From NCBI RefSeq assembly GCF_036053395.1, contig NZ_CP107942.1:4616501-4680500 (forward strand): a DNA stretch of 64,000 nucleotides, written 5' to 3'. The translations under genes and the position numbers were made by a program. Positions 49,677-59,863 of the stretch are shown here, one piece after another (positions within the stretch are counted from its first letter, which is position 1; every line of letters begins with the position of its first letter). The notes below the pieces were generated by a model. That model was not told where the DNA came from and searched no databases. It saw only the letters and a program-made list of their open reading frames with translations. The DNA is from Actinoplanes sp. NBC_00393 (lineage in GTDB: Bacteria; Actinomycetota; Actinomycetes; Mycobacteriales; Micromonosporaceae).

Positions 49677-50012
49677 ATGCAGGTATCGGTCGCCCATCAT
49701 CCACCGAACACGGCCGTTCTCGTCCTGCGCGGCTCGCTCGACATCGACACCGCGCCCGCCCTCAAGGCCAATCTCGGCCGCCTCGTCGAGCGGCCCACCC
49801 CGCGCGTCGTGGTGGACGTCTCCGGCCTCGACTTCTGTGACTCGATGGGCGTCGGGGTGCTGGTCACCGCGCACGGCCGCGCCACCGAACGCGGCGGCTG
49901 GGTCCGCCTGGCCGCGCCCTCCGGTTTCCTGAGACGTCTCTTCGACACCCTCGGGCTCAGCGATTACCTGCCGATGTTCCCGGACGTCGCGACCGCCCTG
50001 AAGGAGGACTAG
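49677..50012 (+). CDS. STAS-domain anti-sigma factor antagonist
   Basis: A 111-residue SpoIIAA/RsbV-like protein: NTAVLVLRGSLDIDTAPALK, VVVDVSGLDFCDSMGVGVLV with the conserved phospho-acceptor Ser in DSMG, and GFLRRLFDTLGLSDYLPMFP. Partner-switching antagonists bind an RsbW-type kinase to free a sigma factor; no partner kinase is nearby. It follows zwf by 82 bp and overlaps the tail of the ROK gene by 4 bp. Confidence 0.92.
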   Translation: MQVSVAHHPPNTAVLVLRGSLDIDTAPALKANLGRLVERPTPRVVVDVSGLDFCDSMGVGVLVTAHGRATERGGWVRLAAPSGFLRRLFDTLGLSDYLPMFPDVATALKED

Positions 50013-51058
50013 CGGGTCCCGGCCGCCACCGCGTCCAGGGCGGCCACCGCGGCGCCCCGGGCGCCGGCCATGTCCAGGTCCGGCACCAGGGCGAAGGTCG
50101 CGGCCCGGGCCTGCTCGTCGCGCAGCTGGGTGTTCTCCCGCACGGTGTTCAGGAACCACTGGCGGAAGTGCGGCGCGGCCTCCACCACTCCCCCGCCGAG
50201 GAAGTAGGCGTCCGGGTCGGTGAAGTTCGCCGCGATGGTGAACAGTTTGCCGATCGCCTTGGCCTGCTGGGTGAAGACCGCCACGGCCAGCGGGTCGTCC
50301 TTCTCCCCCAGCCCGCGCAGCATCTTCGCCGCCCGGTCGACCGGCTCGCTCGCCAGCGGGTGGTCCGGGAAGCGTCCCAGCCAGTACGGCAGCAGGTTCT
50401 TCTTGATGCCGGTGAGCGAGGCGATGCTCTCCACGTCGCCGGCGAAGCCGCAGTTGCACTCCGGGACGAACTGGTCCTCCTCGAGGACGCCGAGCAGCGG
50501 GATCTGCACGTGCCCGAGCTCGCCGGCCATCCCGGCCGCGCCGCGGATGACCTTGCCCTTCTCGACGACGCCGCCGCCGAGGCCGGTGCCGACGATGGCG
50601 GACACCGAGGACTTCTCCAGCGCGGACGTGCCGAAGTGCCGGTGGTGCGCGTAGAGCGCGGCGGCGTTGGCGTCGTTGTTGTAGATGACCGGCAGCCCGA
50701 GCCGGGCCTCCAGGGCGCCGCGGATGTCGAAACCGTGCCAGGACACCTGGTTGAAGTTGGTGGCGCCCTTGGACGAGATCACGCCGTGTGCGCTGGCCGG
50801 GCCGGGGGTGTCCAGGCCGACCGCGCGGACCAGGGACAGCGGGGTGCTGGTCAGCTCCAGGATCCCGGTGAACGCGGCGGCGAGGGAGTCGACGGCCGAC
50901 TCCGGGCCGTCGAGCACGCGGCTCGGGTTCTCCACCAGATTGCTGACGAGGAACTGCCCGGTCGCGTCCAGGACGGTGGCGTTGTTGCAGGTGCCGCCGT
51001 TGTCGAGTCCTACGACGACCCAGGACGCCGGGGTGCGTACGGTTTCAGCCTGATCCAC
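50009..51058 (-). CDS. ROK-family sugar kinase
   Basis: A 349-residue ROK protein: VVGLDNGGTCNNATVLDATG (phosphate loop region), VGLDTPGPASAHGVIS, catalytic Asp in VIYNNDANAAALYAH, IVGTGLGGGVV and GELGHVQIP (His of the zinc site). The Cys motif is reduced to ECNCGFAGD, so zinc binding may be partial. No HTH domain, hence a kinase (glucokinase or related) and not a repressor. It converges on the STAS gene; zwf nearby would use its product if it is a glucokinase. Confidence 0.88.
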   Translation of the reverse strand: MDQAETVRTPASWVVVGLDNGGTCNNATVLDATGQFLVSNLVENPSRVLDGPESAVDSLAAAFTGILELTSTPLSLVRAVGLDTPGPASAHGVISSKGATNFNQVSWHGFDIRGALEARLGLPVIYNNDANAAALYAHHRHFGTSALEKSSVSAIVGTGLGGGVVEKGKVIRGAAGMAGELGHVQIPLLGVLEEDQFVPECNCGFAGDVESIASLTGIKKNLLPYWLGRFPDHPLASEPVDRAAKMLRGLGEKDDPLAVAVFTQQAKAIGKLFTIAANFTDPDAYFLGGGVVEAAPHFRQWFLNTVRENTQLRDEQARAATFALVPDLDMAGARGAAVAALDAVAAGTR

Positions 51059-51173
51059 GGTCTTGAGAGTACGTGCGAGGGCCCGCCGCGGTCACGGGTG
51101 CGGTCGGATTGCGGGATCGTTAGTCACGGTTGCAGCGGCGCGGAGGTGCGCCGGCCGGGCCGAACCGTTGGGC

Positions 51174-52679
51174 ATGACGCGCCGTACCGTGCTCGCCGGG
51201 ACCATCGCCACCGTGGCTCTGACCGCAACCGGTCTGGGGGTCTCCTCGCCCGCGTCGGCGGCCGCCGACGTCAAGCTGGTCAGCGACGACCCGATCGCGC
51301 ACCTGCTGCGCCGCGCCACCTTCGGCGCCACCCCGCAGTCGCTGGCCGAGGCCCGCAAGCTCGGCGTGGCCGGCTGGCTGGACCGGCAGTTCGCGCCGGC
51401 GAAGATCGACGACGCGCTCTGCGACAAGGTCCTCGCCCGCCTGCCGCTGGCGAACGCCCCGGCCGCCACCGTGCGGGCGAAACTGCCGGTGCACTCCTAC
51501 GAGGCGTTCGGGCAGCTGGGCCGGGCCGCGATCGCCCGGGCGGCGTGGAGCAACCGGCAGCTGTTCGAGTCGGCGGTCGCGTTCTGGGCCAACCACCTGC
51601 ACATCGCCGCGCCCTCCAGCGGCGTCTGGGACACCCGCGGCGACTACGACGCGCAGGTGCTGCGCAAACACGCGTTCGGCAAGTTCGCCGACATGCTCAA
51701 GGCCAGCGCCCGGCACCCGGCCATGCTGACCTACCTGGACCAGCGCTCGTCGACCAAGGCGCACCCGAACGAGAACTACGCCCGCGAGCTGATGGAGCTG
51801 CACACCGTCGGCATGGTCTACAGCGAGAAGGACGTGCTGGCCGCGGCCCGGCTGCTCACCGGCATGACGGTCGGCAAGTCCGGCGGCTACGTCTACGACG
51901 CCTCCCGGCACGCCACCGGCGCGGTCGACATCCTCGGCTTCCAGCACGCCAACACCGCCACCGACGGTGAGGCCGCCGCGCTCGCCTTCCTCGACCACCT
52001 GGCCCGGCACCGCGCCACCGCGACGCGGATCGCCACCAAGCTGTGTGTCCGCTTCGTCGCCGACGAGGTGCCGGCGTCGCTGGTCGAGCGGCTCGCGGAC
52101 GTCTACCTGAAGAACGACACCGCGATCGTCCCGGTGCTGCGCGCCCTGTTCACCTCGCCGGAGTTCGCCGCCTCGGTGGGCCGCAAGACCCGTACGCCGT
52201 TCGAGGACCTGGTCGCCACGGTCCGCACCCTCGGCCTGCAGCCCGACGCGGCCGGGGTGAAGTCGCTCGACGCCCTCTACAACAACCTGGTCGACGCCGG
52301 CAACGCGCCGTTCCGCTGGAGCCCGCCGAACGGCTTTCCCGATGTGGCCGCCGTCTGGGCCTCCCCGTCGGCGTTCCTGATGCGCTGCAACCTGCACCTG
52401 AACCTGGCCACCGGCTGGTACCCGAAGCAGCTCACCCGCCCGGCTGACCTGCTGAAATCGCTGGTCCCGGTGCTGCCGGCCACCTACGGCGCGCTCGTCG
52501 ACGCGCTGGCCGTACGGCTGACCGGCAACAAACTGCCGGCGAACCACACCGCGGCGGTGCTCAGTGTCGCGGGCAAGGTGCCGACCAGTCCTCTGACCGC
52601 CAAGGACAAGTCGCTCGCCGGCGCCGCGCCGTACCTGATCGCACTCGTCCTGGACTCGCCGTCTTTCGCATTGAGGTGA
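51174..52679 (+). CDS. DUF1800 family exported protein
   Basis: A 501-residue protein with a Tat-like signal (MTRRTVLAGTIATVALTATG). The DUF1800 domain includes IAHLLRRATFGATPQSLAEA, FWANHLHIAAPSSGVWDTRG, HPNENYARELMELHTVGM and RWSPPNGFPDVAAVWASPSA. Members nearly always pair with DUF1501 proteins and are suspected to act in the envelope; chemistry is unknown. It ends 3 bp before the DUF1501 start. Confidence 0.9.
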   Translation: MTRRTVLAGTIATVALTATGLGVSSPASAAADVKLVSDDPIAHLLRRATFGATPQSLAEARKLGVAGWLDRQFAPAKIDDALCDKVLARLPLANAPAATVRAKLPVHSYEAFGQLGRAAIARAAWSNRQLFESAVAFWANHLHIAAPSSGVWDTRGDYDAQVLRKHAFGKFADMLKASARHPAMLTYLDQRSSTKAHPNENYARELMELHTVGMVYSEKDVLAAARLLTGMTVGKSGGYVYDASRHATGAVDILGFQHANTATDGEAAALAFLDHLARHRATATRIATKLCVRFVADEVPASLVERLADVYLKNDTAIVPVLRALFTSPEFAASVGRKTRTPFEDLVATVRTLGLQPDAAGVKSLDALYNNLVDAGNAPFRWSPPNGFPDVAAVWASPSAFLMRCNLHLNLATGWYPKQLTRPADLLKSLVPVLPATYGALVDALAVRLTGNKLPANHTAAVLSVAGKVPTSPLTAKDKSLAGAAPYLIALVLDSPSFALR

Positions 52680-52682
52680 AAT

Positions 52683-53885
52683 ATGACGACCCGTCGTAGC
52701 ATCCTCGCGGGCGCCTGCGCTGGACTCGCCACCGCCACGCTGAGCACCCGGCTCGCCTATGCCGCCGGCGGCTACACCGGGGACACCCTGGTGGTGGTCT
52801 CGCTGCGCGGCGGGTTCGACGGGCTGTCCGCGATCGCCCCGATCGGCGACCCGGACTACTACAAGGCGCGGCCGTCGATCGCCCTGCCCAAGGCGCGGGT
52901 GATCGCCGGCGACGGCACCTTCGGTCTGCACCCCGCCCTCGCGCCGCTGCTGCCGCACTGGAAGGCCGGCCGGCTCGCCGCGGTGCACGCGGTCGGGCAC
53001 CCGGACCCGACGCGGTCGCACTTCGCCGCCATGGAGGCGATGGAGAACGCGGCGCCCGGCACGTCGATCCGCAGCGGCTGGCTGGACCGCATGCTCGGCC
53101 TGACCGGCGCCACCGGCCCGCTCGCCGGCGTCTCGGTGGGCAAGGCCATGCCGGCCCGGCTCTTCGCCGGCCCGACCGGTGACATGTCGATGAGCGCCAT
53201 CGACGACGTCACCCTGGCCGGCGACGGCAAGCGCCCGATGGCCGCCGCGCTGCGGGCCATGTATGCCGACGCCCCCGCCCATCTCGCCGCCCCCGCACAG
53301 GCCGCCGACCGGGCGCTCGCCGCCACCAGCAAGGTCGCGGCCACCGCCTACCGGCCCGCGGCGGAGTACCCGGACACCGAGCTGGCCGCCGCGCTGCGTG
53401 ACGTGGCCCGGCTGATCAAGGCGAAGGCCGGGCTGGTCACCGCGGCCGTGGACAGCGGCGACTGGGACATGCACGAGGGCCTCGGCGCCGCCGTGGCCGG
53501 CCAGCGCATGTACGACAACCTCACCGAGTTCGCCCAGGCCATGGCCGCCTTCGTCACCGACCTCGGCCCGGACGCCATGAAGAACGTCACCGTGCTGACG
53601 ATCAGCGAGTTCGGCCGGCGGGTCGCCGAGAACGGCTCGCACGGCACCGACCACGGCCACGGCAACGCCATGCTGCTGCTCGGCGGCGGCGTCCGCGGCG
53701 GCAAGGTCTACACGAACTGGCCCGGGTTGTCGCCCGGCGCGCTGGTCGCCGGCGACCTCGCCGCCACCACCGACTATCGCGCGGTGATCGGGGAGATCCT
53801 GCAGAAGCGCTGCGGCCTGGGTGCTCTCGACTCGGTCTTCCCGGGCATCAAGCCGTCCGCTTTCCACCTGGTCACGGCGCGCTAA
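52683..53885 (+). CDS. DUF1501 family exported protein
   Basis: A 400-residue protein with an RR-containing signal (MTTRRSILAGACAGLATATL) and the DUF1501 fold, distantly related to alkaline phosphatase and sulfatase enzymes: LVVVSLRGGFDGLSAIAPIG, YYKARPSIALPKA, FAQAMAAFVTDLG, LTISEFGRRVAENGSHGTDH and GHGNAMLLLGGGVRGGKVY. The late His and Asp residues fit a metal site. It is the second gene of the DUF1800/DUF1501 operon. Confidence 0.92.
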   Translation: MTTRRSILAGACAGLATATLSTRLAYAAGGYTGDTLVVVSLRGGFDGLSAIAPIGDPDYYKARPSIALPKARVIAGDGTFGLHPALAPLLPHWKAGRLAAVHAVGHPDPTRSHFAAMEAMENAAPGTSIRSGWLDRMLGLTGATGPLAGVSVGKAMPARLFAGPTGDMSMSAIDDVTLAGDGKRPMAAALRAMYADAPAHLAAPAQAADRALAATSKVAATAYRPAAEYPDTELAAALRDVARLIKAKAGLVTAAVDSGDWDMHEGLGAAVAGQRMYDNLTEFAQAMAAFVTDLGPDAMKNVTVLTISEFGRRVAENGSHGTDHGHGNAMLLLGGGVRGGKVYTNWPGLSPGALVAGDLAATTDYRAVIGEILQKRCGLGALDSVFPGIKPSAFHLVTAR

Positions 53886-54115
53886 TTGCCGGGTACGCGC
53901 AGCGACCCCGTTTACGTCAATAAGTCTGACGGTTTGCGAATTGCGTTTTCGCCCCGCGAGGCCCGGTCACGCCCGCTCAGGCGCTGAGCGTGAGGCCGGG
54001 CCACTTTGTCCGGTTGGGGAGCATCGAAGCCGGGTTTGCGGGCATGGTGCGGGTGCGGGCTGGTTCACGGATCCTGGCGAATTTAAAAAGTGTTAAAAAC
54101 AGGCGCGGCTCGGAC
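53886..54115. other. Intergenic region with an AT-richer patch
   Basis: No gene or terminator is convincing. The section 53900-53950 and 54080-54110 (tttaaaaagtgttaaaaa) is clearly richer in A and T than the surrounding genome. It probably belongs to the control region of the FkbM gene. Confidence 0.4.
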
Positions 54116-54143
54116 TTTACTAATTCGAGATACGTCATAGGAT
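54116..54143 (+). promoter_or_regulatory. Candidate promoter of the FkbM gene
   Basis: TTTACT (54116-54121) and TAGGAT (54138-54143) are 16 bases apart; TAGGAT matches the usual actinomycete -10 form. The start of transcription would be near 54150, leaving about a 50-base leader with GAGAGGA before the ATG at 54199. Confidence 0.55.
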
Positions 54144-54198
54144 GTGCCCTCACAGCTGGCCGAAGAACGGCTAATCGGCTGAGAGGATTTGCAACTCC

Positions 54199-55755
54199 AT
54201 GCTCATCTCCGAAGTCCTACCGTTCATCGGTGAGTTCCGCGAACTCGTCGACGTCACCCCGGAGGCGGCCGGCCTGTCCCGGCACCTCGGCGTGCCCGAG
54301 CGGTTCCAGCAGCAGCGGCACAGCCTGGCCGAGGCGGAGAAACTCGAACTCGGCCCGGGCAGCCTGCTGATAGCGCTGGTGAGCGACGAGACCTCGGAGC
54401 TGTCCGCGGTGCTGCGGCAGATGAAGCCCGGCGCGCGCGCCCTGCTGCTGACTGCCTGGCCGGCGGCCGAGCCCCTGCCCCGCGGACTCCTCGGGCCGCT
54501 GGCCGACTCCTGCTGCCAGGTCGCGGCCGCCCTGCTGATCGACGAGGCGAGCCGGCTCGGCGTGCACTACGCGCTGGTCGTGGAGCGGGTCGACGTCCAC
54601 CTGCCCGAGGTGCCGGCCGCCGACGACGACCGGGAAGCGCGGATCACCGAGCTTCGCCAGCTGGCCGTCAAACGGGCGCGTCAGCTCGCCAAGACCCGCA
54701 AGCAGCTCGCCGCCATCCAGGCCTCGACGTCGTACAAGGCCGGGCGGGTGCTGGTGGAGGGCGGCAAGCATCCTGCCAAGGCCGTGGTCAGCGTGCCGGC
54801 CGGGCTGGCCCGGCTGTGGCGCGAGCGCCGCGCCGGTGTCCCGGTCCAGCCGGAGCCCCAGCCCGAGCCGACCCCGCCGATCCCGAAGCCCAAGCCGAAA
54901 CCGCCACCGCCGAAGCCCGCCCCGCCGCAGCCGCGGGTCGTCCCCATCGCGTTGCCGTCGGCCTCACCGGACCGGGCGCAGGCCGCCGCGCGGATCACCA
55001 TGACCGCGCCGGCCCGCATGCTGGTCCCGCGCAAACTGGCCGAGTCCGGGCTCGCCGCCTACGAGCCGTCGGCCATGGCCTGCTTCCTGGCCGCGCTCGA
55101 CGTCGCCGGCCCCGGCGAGGTGCTCGACATCGGGGCCAACGTGGGGATCTACGCCGCCGTGGCGAGCGCGCTGACCAACCGCAGGGTGCGGGCGTTCGAG
55201 CCGGCACCGGAACTGGCCGGGGTGGCCCAGCAGGTCGCCACCGACAACAGCCTCGGCTACACGGTCGAGTCGCTGGCGCTGGGCGCGGAGAACGGGACGG
55301 CCACCTTCTACATGTCCGACAGCTCGGACACGTCGAACTCGCTCGCCGAGGGCTTCCGCGAGTCGTCCGAGCAGCTGCAGGTCACGGTGGAGACGCTCGA
55401 CTCGTACGCCGCACGCACCGGCGTCGTTCCGGCGGTCATGAAGGTCGACACCGAGACCACCGAGCCGGACGTGCTCGCCGGCGGCGCCGCGACCATCCTC
55501 GAGCACCGGCCGTGGATCCTGTGCGAGGTGCTGGCCGGCCGCGGCGAGGACCGGCTGGCCGCGGTGATGGCCCAGTTCGGCTACCACTGGTTCCACGTCA
55601 CCTCCGAGGTGCCGTACCAGGAACGCACCGAGATCGAGGGCGACCGCACCTACGAGCACCTGATGTGGCTGTTCACGCCGGAGGTGCCGGACGAGCGGTT
55701 CTGGGCCGCGGTGCGTACCCGGACCGTCGACCTGGAGCAGTGCACGCCTTCCTGA
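54199..55755 (+). CDS. FkbM-family methyltransferase with coiled-coil and Pro-rich linker
   Basis: A 518-residue protein in three parts. Residues 1-150 form an unrecognised domain (ELVDVTPEAAGLSRHLGVPE, AALLIDEASRLGVHYALVVE). Residues 150-210 are a basic coiled coil (RQLAVKRARQLAKTRKQLAA); 215-255 are Pro/Lys repeats (PIPKPKPKPPPPKPAPP). Residues 275-518 are an FkbM methyltransferase: VLDIGANVGIYAAVASAL (SAM site), VRAFEPAPE, VETLDSY and VMKVDTETTEPDVLAGG. FkbM enzymes methylate sugar or polyketide hydroxyls; the acceptor is unknown. A strong terminator follows and no glycosyltransferase is adjacent. Confidence 0.85.
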   Translation: MLISEVLPFIGEFRELVDVTPEAAGLSRHLGVPERFQQQRHSLAEAEKLELGPGSLLIALVSDETSELSAVLRQMKPGARALLLTAWPAAEPLPRGLLGPLADSCCQVAAALLIDEASRLGVHYALVVERVDVHLPEVPAADDDREARITELRQLAVKRARQLAKTRKQLAAIQASTSYKAGRVLVEGGKHPAKAVVSVPAGLARLWRERRAGVPVQPEPQPEPTPPIPKPKPKPPPPKPAPPQPRVVPIALPSASPDRAQAAARITMTAPARMLVPRKLAESGLAAYEPSAMACFLAALDVAGPGEVLDIGANVGIYAAVASALTNRRVRAFEPAPELAGVAQQVATDNSLGYTVESLALGAENGTATFYMSDSSDTSNSLAEGFRESSEQLQVTVETLDSYAARTGVVPAVMKVDTETTEPDVLAGGAATILEHRPWILCEVLAGRGEDRLAAVMAQFGYHWFHVTSEVPYQERTEIEGDRTYEHLMWLFTPEVPDERFWAAVRTRTVDLEQCTPS

Positions 55756-55766
55756 CCGAGACGAAA

Positions 55767-55800
55767 GAACGGGGCCGGTGCTTGCGCACCGGCCCCGTTC
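55767..55800. terminator. Strong hairpin terminator
   Basis: GAACGGGGCCGGTGC and GCACCGGCCCCGTTC form a 15 bp perfect stem with a TTGC loop, 11 bp after the FkbM stop. It lies between converging genes and probably works for both. Confidence 0.85.
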
Positions 55801-55841
55801 GTGTCACCCCGCCAAGGCCCTGGACCAGGGCGACACGTCTT

Positions 55842-57095
55842 TCAGCGAGCCGCCGACGTGCGGCGCTTGGACCAGACGTCGAAGGCGACCGCGGCGAGCA
55901 GGACGGCGCCCTTGACGAGCATGACCTCTTCGCTCTGCGCGCCGATCAGGCTCATGCCGTTGTTGATGACACCCATGATCAGACCGCCGGTGATGGCGCC
56001 GACGACCTTGCCGACACCGCCCTGGACGGCGGCGCCGCCGATGAACGCGGCCGCGATGGCGTCCAGCTCGAAGCTGTTGCCGGCGGTCGGGTTGGCCTGG
56101 TTGAGGCGGCCGGCGAAGATGATGCCGGCGAGGGCGGAGAGCACGCCCATGTTGACGAACAGCCAGAACACCACGGACTTGACCTTGACGCCGGACAGCG
56201 TCGCGGCCTGCAGGTTGCCGCCGACGGCGTAGATCTGGCGGCCGAAGACGGCCCGGTTGGTGACCAGGGTGTAGCCGACGACCAGGACCGCGAGCAGCAC
56301 CAGCACCCAGGGCAGGTTACGGAAGCGGGCCAGCTGCACGATCACGAACATGACCAGTACGGCGGGGACGGCGACCTTCAGCACGAACAGCCACATCGGG
56401 TCGACGGCCTGCTGGTAGCGGACCCGGCCGGCGCGGGCGCGCCACTGCACGACCACGATGCCGACCACCACGGCCAGCCCGACCAGGATGCTGAACAGGT
56501 CGGCGCCGCCGAGCGGGCCGAGGCCGACGTTGCCGAGGAAGCCGTTGGTGAAGCCGTTCGCGAGGGTGCGGACCTCTTCCGGGAACGGGCCGATGCCCTG
56601 GTTGCCCAGGATCATCAGGGTGATCGCGCGGAACAGCAGCATGCCGGCCAGGGTGACGATGAAGGCGGGGATGCCGAAGTACGCCACCCAGTAGCCCTGC
56701 CAGGCCCCGATCAGCGCGCCGAACGCCAGCGTGGCGATCAGCGCGATCGGCCAGGCCAGGTCCCAGTTGACCATCATGACCGCGGCGAACGCGCCACAGG
56801 CGGCGACCACCGAGCCGACCGACAGGTCGATGTGCCCGGCGATGATGATCAGGATCATGCCGATCGCCAGAACCAGGATGTACGAGTTCTGGACGATGAT
56901 GTTGCTGATGTTCTGCGGCTGGAGCATGTCGCCGCCGGTCAGCACCGTGAACAGCAGGACGATCAGCGCGAACGCGATGTAGATGCCGCTCGACTTCATG
57001 TCGAAGCCCAGCTTGAAGCCGGCCTTGCCGGGCTTGGGCGCGGACGGCCCGGTGCCCCCGACACTAAGGTCGGCGTTGGTGGGTGCGACCGTCAC
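55842..57095 (-). CDS. mmsB: Sugar ABC transporter permease (MmsB/GguB type)
   Basis: A 417-residue membrane protein with about ten spans, of the BPD-transp-2 family used by ribose, xylose and multiple-monosaccharide importers. Seen: [40 protein letters not shown] and [20 protein letters not shown]. The ATG overlaps the ATPase stop by 4 bp. It is the last gene of the araA transport operon and is followed by the shared terminator. Confidence 0.92.
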   Translation of the reverse strand: MTVAPTNADLSVGGTGPSAPKPGKAGFKLGFDMKSSGIYIAFALIVLLFTVLTGGDMLQPQNISNIIVQNSYILVLAIGMILIIIAGHIDLSVGSVVAACGAFAAVMMVNWDLAWPIALIATLAFGALIGAWQGYWVAYFGIPAFIVTLAGMLLFRAITLMILGNQGIGPFPEEVRTLANGFTNGFLGNVGLGPLGGADLFSILVGLAVVVGIVVVQWRARAGRVRYQQAVDPMWLFVLKVAVPAVLVMFVIVQLARFRNLPWVLVLLAVLVVGYTLVTNRAVFGRQIYAVGGNLQAATLSGVKVKSVVFWLFVNMGVLSALAGIIFAGRLNQANPTAGNSFELDAIAAAFIGGAAVQGGVGKVVGAITGGLIMGVINNGMSLIGAQSEEVMLVKGAVLLAAVAFDVWSKRRTSAAR

Positions 57096-58627
57096 GGCGC
57101 GACCTCCTGTTCTTCCTTCGTCATCAGGGTCATCAGGCTTTCCTGCGTGGCCTCGGCGCGCGGCACCTCGCCGGTGATCCGGCCCGCCGACAGGGTGTAG
57201 ATGCGGTCACAGATGCCGAGCAGTTCGGGCAGCTCGGAGCTGATGACCAGGATCGCCTTACCCTCATCGGCCAGGCGGTTGATGATCGTGTAGATCTCGT
57301 ACTTCGCGCCGACGTCGATACCGCGGGTCGGCTCGTCCAGGATCAGCACGTCCGGATCGGTGAAGATCCACTTGGACAGCACGACCTTCTGCTGGTTGCC
57401 GCCGGACAGCTTGCCGGTGACCGCCTCGACACTCGGCGCCTTGATGTTCATGCTCGCCCGGAACTCGTCGGCGACCTTGAACTCCTCGTTGCCGTTCACC
57501 CAGCCGCCCTTGGCGAGCTTGCTGAGCGCGGCGGCCGAGACGTTGCGCTTGATGTCCTCGATCAGGTTCAGGCCGTACCGCTTGCGGTCCTCGGTGGCGT
57601 ACGCGATGCCGTGGTCGATCGCCTCCCGCACGGTGCGCGCCTTGATCTCCTTGCCGTCCTTGATCAGGCGCCCGGAGATGTTCACGCCGTACGAGCGGCC
57701 GAAGATGCTCATCGCGAGCTCGGTGCGCCCGGCGCCCATCAGGCCGGCCAGGCCGACGATCTCGCCGCGACGCAGGGTCAAGTTGGCCTTGCGGACCAGC
57801 GCGCGATCCGGCTGGGACGGGCTGTACACCGTCCAGTCCTCGATGCGCAGCGCCTCCTCGCCGATGGTCGGCTCGTGCTCCGGGTAGCGGTGCTCGAGGT
57901 CGCGGCCCACCATGCCCGAGATGATCTTGTCCTCGCTCAGGTCGGCGGTGTCCTCGGTCCAGATCGTCTTGCCGTCGCGCAGGATGGTGACCCGGTCCGA
58001 GATGCTCATGACCTCGTTGAGCTTGTGCGAGATGATCACGCAGGTGATGCCCTCGTCCCGCAGCCCGCGCAGCAGGCCCAGCAGGTGCTCGGAGTCCTCG
58101 TCGTTCAGCGCCGCGGTGGGCTCGTCCAGGATCAGCAGCTTGACCTGCTTGGAGAGCGCCTTGGCGATCTCGACGAGCTGCTGCTTGCCGACACCGAGCT
58201 CGACGACCGGGGTGACCGAGCTCTCCGCCAGGCCGACCCGGCGCAGCAGCTCGTCGGCCGCGTGGTTCGTCTTGTTCCAGTCGATCCAGCCGCGCTTGCT
58301 CTGCTCGTTGCCGAGAAAGATGTTCTCGGCGATCGAAAGGTTGTGCGCCAGCGCCAGCTCCTGGTGGATGATGACGATGCCGCGGTGCTCACTGTCTCGG
58401 ATGCCCGCGAACCTGCCGGGCTCCCCCTCGAACTCGATGTCGCCCTCGTAGGTGCCGTGCGGGTAAACGCCCGAGAGCACCTTCATCAGGGTCGACTTGC
58501 CGGCCCCGTTCTCGCCGCAGATCGAGTGGATCTCACCCCTGCGAACTTCCAGGTTGACGTCCTGCAGCGCCTTGACGCCTGGGAACGTCTTCGTGATGCC
58601 GCTCATCCGCAGGATCGTGTCGGTCAT
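57092..58627 (-). CDS. mmsA: Sugar ABC transporter ATP-binding protein (MmsA/GguA type)
   Basis: A 511-residue double ABC protein. Module 1: [35 protein letters not shown], with the degenerate signature [10 protein letters not shown]. Module 2 has a diverged Walker A ([16 protein letters not shown]), the signature [15 protein letters not shown] and [13 protein letters not shown], as usual for this carbohydrate class. ATG 58627 has GGAGGG 5 bases upstream. It drives import by the permease downstream; with araA the likely substrate is L-arabinose or related pentoses. Confidence 0.94.
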   Translation of the reverse strand: MTDTILRMSGITKTFPGVKALQDVNLEVRRGEIHSICGENGAGKSTLMKVLSGVYPHGTYEGDIEFEGEPGRFAGIRDSEHRGIVIIHQELALAHNLSIAENIFLGNEQSKRGWIDWNKTNHAADELLRRVGLAESSVTPVVELGVGKQQLVEIAKALSKQVKLLILDEPTAALNDEDSEHLLGLLRGLRDEGITCVIISHKLNEVMSISDRVTILRDGKTIWTEDTADLSEDKIISGMVGRDLEHRYPEHEPTIGEEALRIEDWTVYSPSQPDRALVRKANLTLRRGEIVGLAGLMGAGRTELAMSIFGRSYGVNISGRLIKDGKEIKARTVREAIDHGIAYATEDRKRYGLNLIEDIKRNVSAAALSKLAKGGWVNGNEEFKVADEFRASMNIKAPSVEAVTGKLSGGNQQKVVLSKWIFTDPDVLILDEPTRGIDVGAKYEIYTIINRLADEGKAILVISSELPELLGICDRIYTLSAGRITGEVPRAEATQESLMTLMTKEEQEVAP

Positions 58628-58667
58628 AGACCCTCCTATGGGCCGGTAAAGCACTGGAGCCAGAGAC

Positions 58668-58702
58668 CGCGCCCCGCCCGCTGGGGTCGGGCGGGGCGCG
58701 GA
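58668..58702 (-). terminator. Hairpin between chvE and mmsA
   Basis: CCGCGCCCCGCCCG and CGGGCGGGGCGCGG make a 14 bp perfect stem around a 7-base loop, 7 bp after the binding-protein stop and 40 bp before the ATPase start. In sugar operons such a stem usually protects the binding-protein message and lets only part of transcription continue. Confidence 0.75.
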
Positions 58703-58709
58703 GCCTGGA

Positions 58710-59837
58710 TCACTTCAACTGGTCGGCCGTGTAGTAGCCGCTGTCGACGAGCTCCTTCTGGTAGTTGCTCTTGTCGACGATGATCGACTCGAGGAGCTGC
58801 GACGGGACGACCTTCACGCCGTTGTCGTAGTCCTTGTTGTTGTTGGTGGTGGGGGTCTGGCCCTTGAGCACCGCGTCGGCCATCTCGCCGGTCACCTTGG
58901 CCAGCTGGCGGGTGTCCTTGTAGATGGTGGAGTACTGCTCACCCGCGACGATCGACTTGACCGACGCGACCTCGGCGTCCTGGCCGGTGACGATCGGGTA
59001 CGGCTGCGAACCGGTGCCGTAACCACCCGACTTCAGCGCCGAGAGGATACCGATCGAGATGCCGTCGTACGGGGACAGCACGCCGTCGACCTTGGTGCCG
59101 CTCTTGTAGGTCGAGGTCAGCAGGTTCTCCATGCGCTTCTGCGCGGTGGCCGGGTCCCAGCGCAGGGTGGCCACGGTGTCGAACTTGGTCTGGCCGCTCT
59201 TGACCACGATGGTGCCCTTGTCGATCTGCGGCTGCAGAACGCTCATCGCGCCGTTGAAGAAGAACGTGGCGTTGTTGTCGTCCGGCGAGCCGGCGAACAG
59301 CTCGACGTTCAGCGGGCCCTTGGCGGTGCCCTCGCTGCCGTCCGCGTTGAGCACCTTCAGGCCGGTCAGCAGCGAGGTGGCCTGCTGCACGCCGACGTTG
59401 AAGTTGTCGAACGTGGCGTAGTAGTCCACGTTCGGGCTGTCCCGGATGAGCCGGTCGTAGGCGATGACCGGGATGTTGTTCGCCTTCGCGTTCTCCAGCT
59501 GGGTGGTGATCGCGGTGCCGTCGATCGAGGCGATGATCAGCAGCTTGGCGCCCTTGGTGATCTGGTTGTCCAGCTGCTGGGTCTGCGTCGGGATGTTGTC
59601 CTCGGCGTACTGCAGGTCGACCTTGTAGCCCAGGCCCTCGAGCTGCTTCTTCAGGTTGTCGCCGTCAGCGATCCACCGCTCCGAGGACCGGGTCGGCATG
59701 GTGATGCCGACCAGGGCGCCGGCGTTGTCGCCGCTGGCGGCCTCCTTGTCGGTGGTCTTCTCCGACGAGCCGCAGGCAGCCATCGTGGCGGCCAGGGACG
59801 CGGCGGTCAGAATCGCCGCGAGGCGGGGGTATTTCAC
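58710..59837 (-). CDS. chvE: Sugar-binding lipoprotein (ChvE type)
   Basis: A 375-residue periplasmic-type binding protein attached as a lipoprotein: signal [20 protein letters not shown] and lipobox MAAC. The mature protein starts with [20 protein letters not shown] and has [40 protein letters not shown] and [20 protein letters not shown], the ChvE/multiple-monosaccharide group. It lies 26 bp after araA and should capture L-arabinose or similar sugars outside the membrane. Confidence 0.92.
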   Translation of the reverse strand: MKYPRLAAILTAASLAATMAACGSSEKTTDKEAASGDNAGALVGITMPTRSSERWIADGDNLKKQLEGLGYKVDLQYAEDNIPTQTQQLDNQITKGAKLLIIASIDGTAITTQLENAKANNIPVIAYDRLIRDSPNVDYYATFDNFNVGVQQATSLLTGLKVLNADGSEGTAKGPLNVELFAGSPDDNNATFFFNGAMSVLQPQIDKGTIVVKSGQTKFDTVATLRWDPATAQKRMENLLTSTYKSGTKVDGVLSPYDGISIGILSALKSGGYGTGSQPYPIVTGQDAEVASVKSIVAGEQYSTIYKDTRQLAKVTGEMADAVLKGQTPTTNNNKDYDNGVKVVPSQLLESIIVDKSNYQKELVDSGYYTADQLK

Positions 59838-59863
59838 GATCTTTCTCCTCTTCGAGAGCGGTA

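Noticed and set aside
51120..53867. 915-codon open frame on the minus strand
   Set aside because: Antisense to the DUF1800 and DUF1501 genes; composition is His/Gly/Val/Arg-rich, as in frame shadows.
54816..57200. 794-codon open frame on the plus strand
   Set aside because: Crosses the FkbM gene in the wrong frame, the strong terminator, and the antisense of the permease gene.
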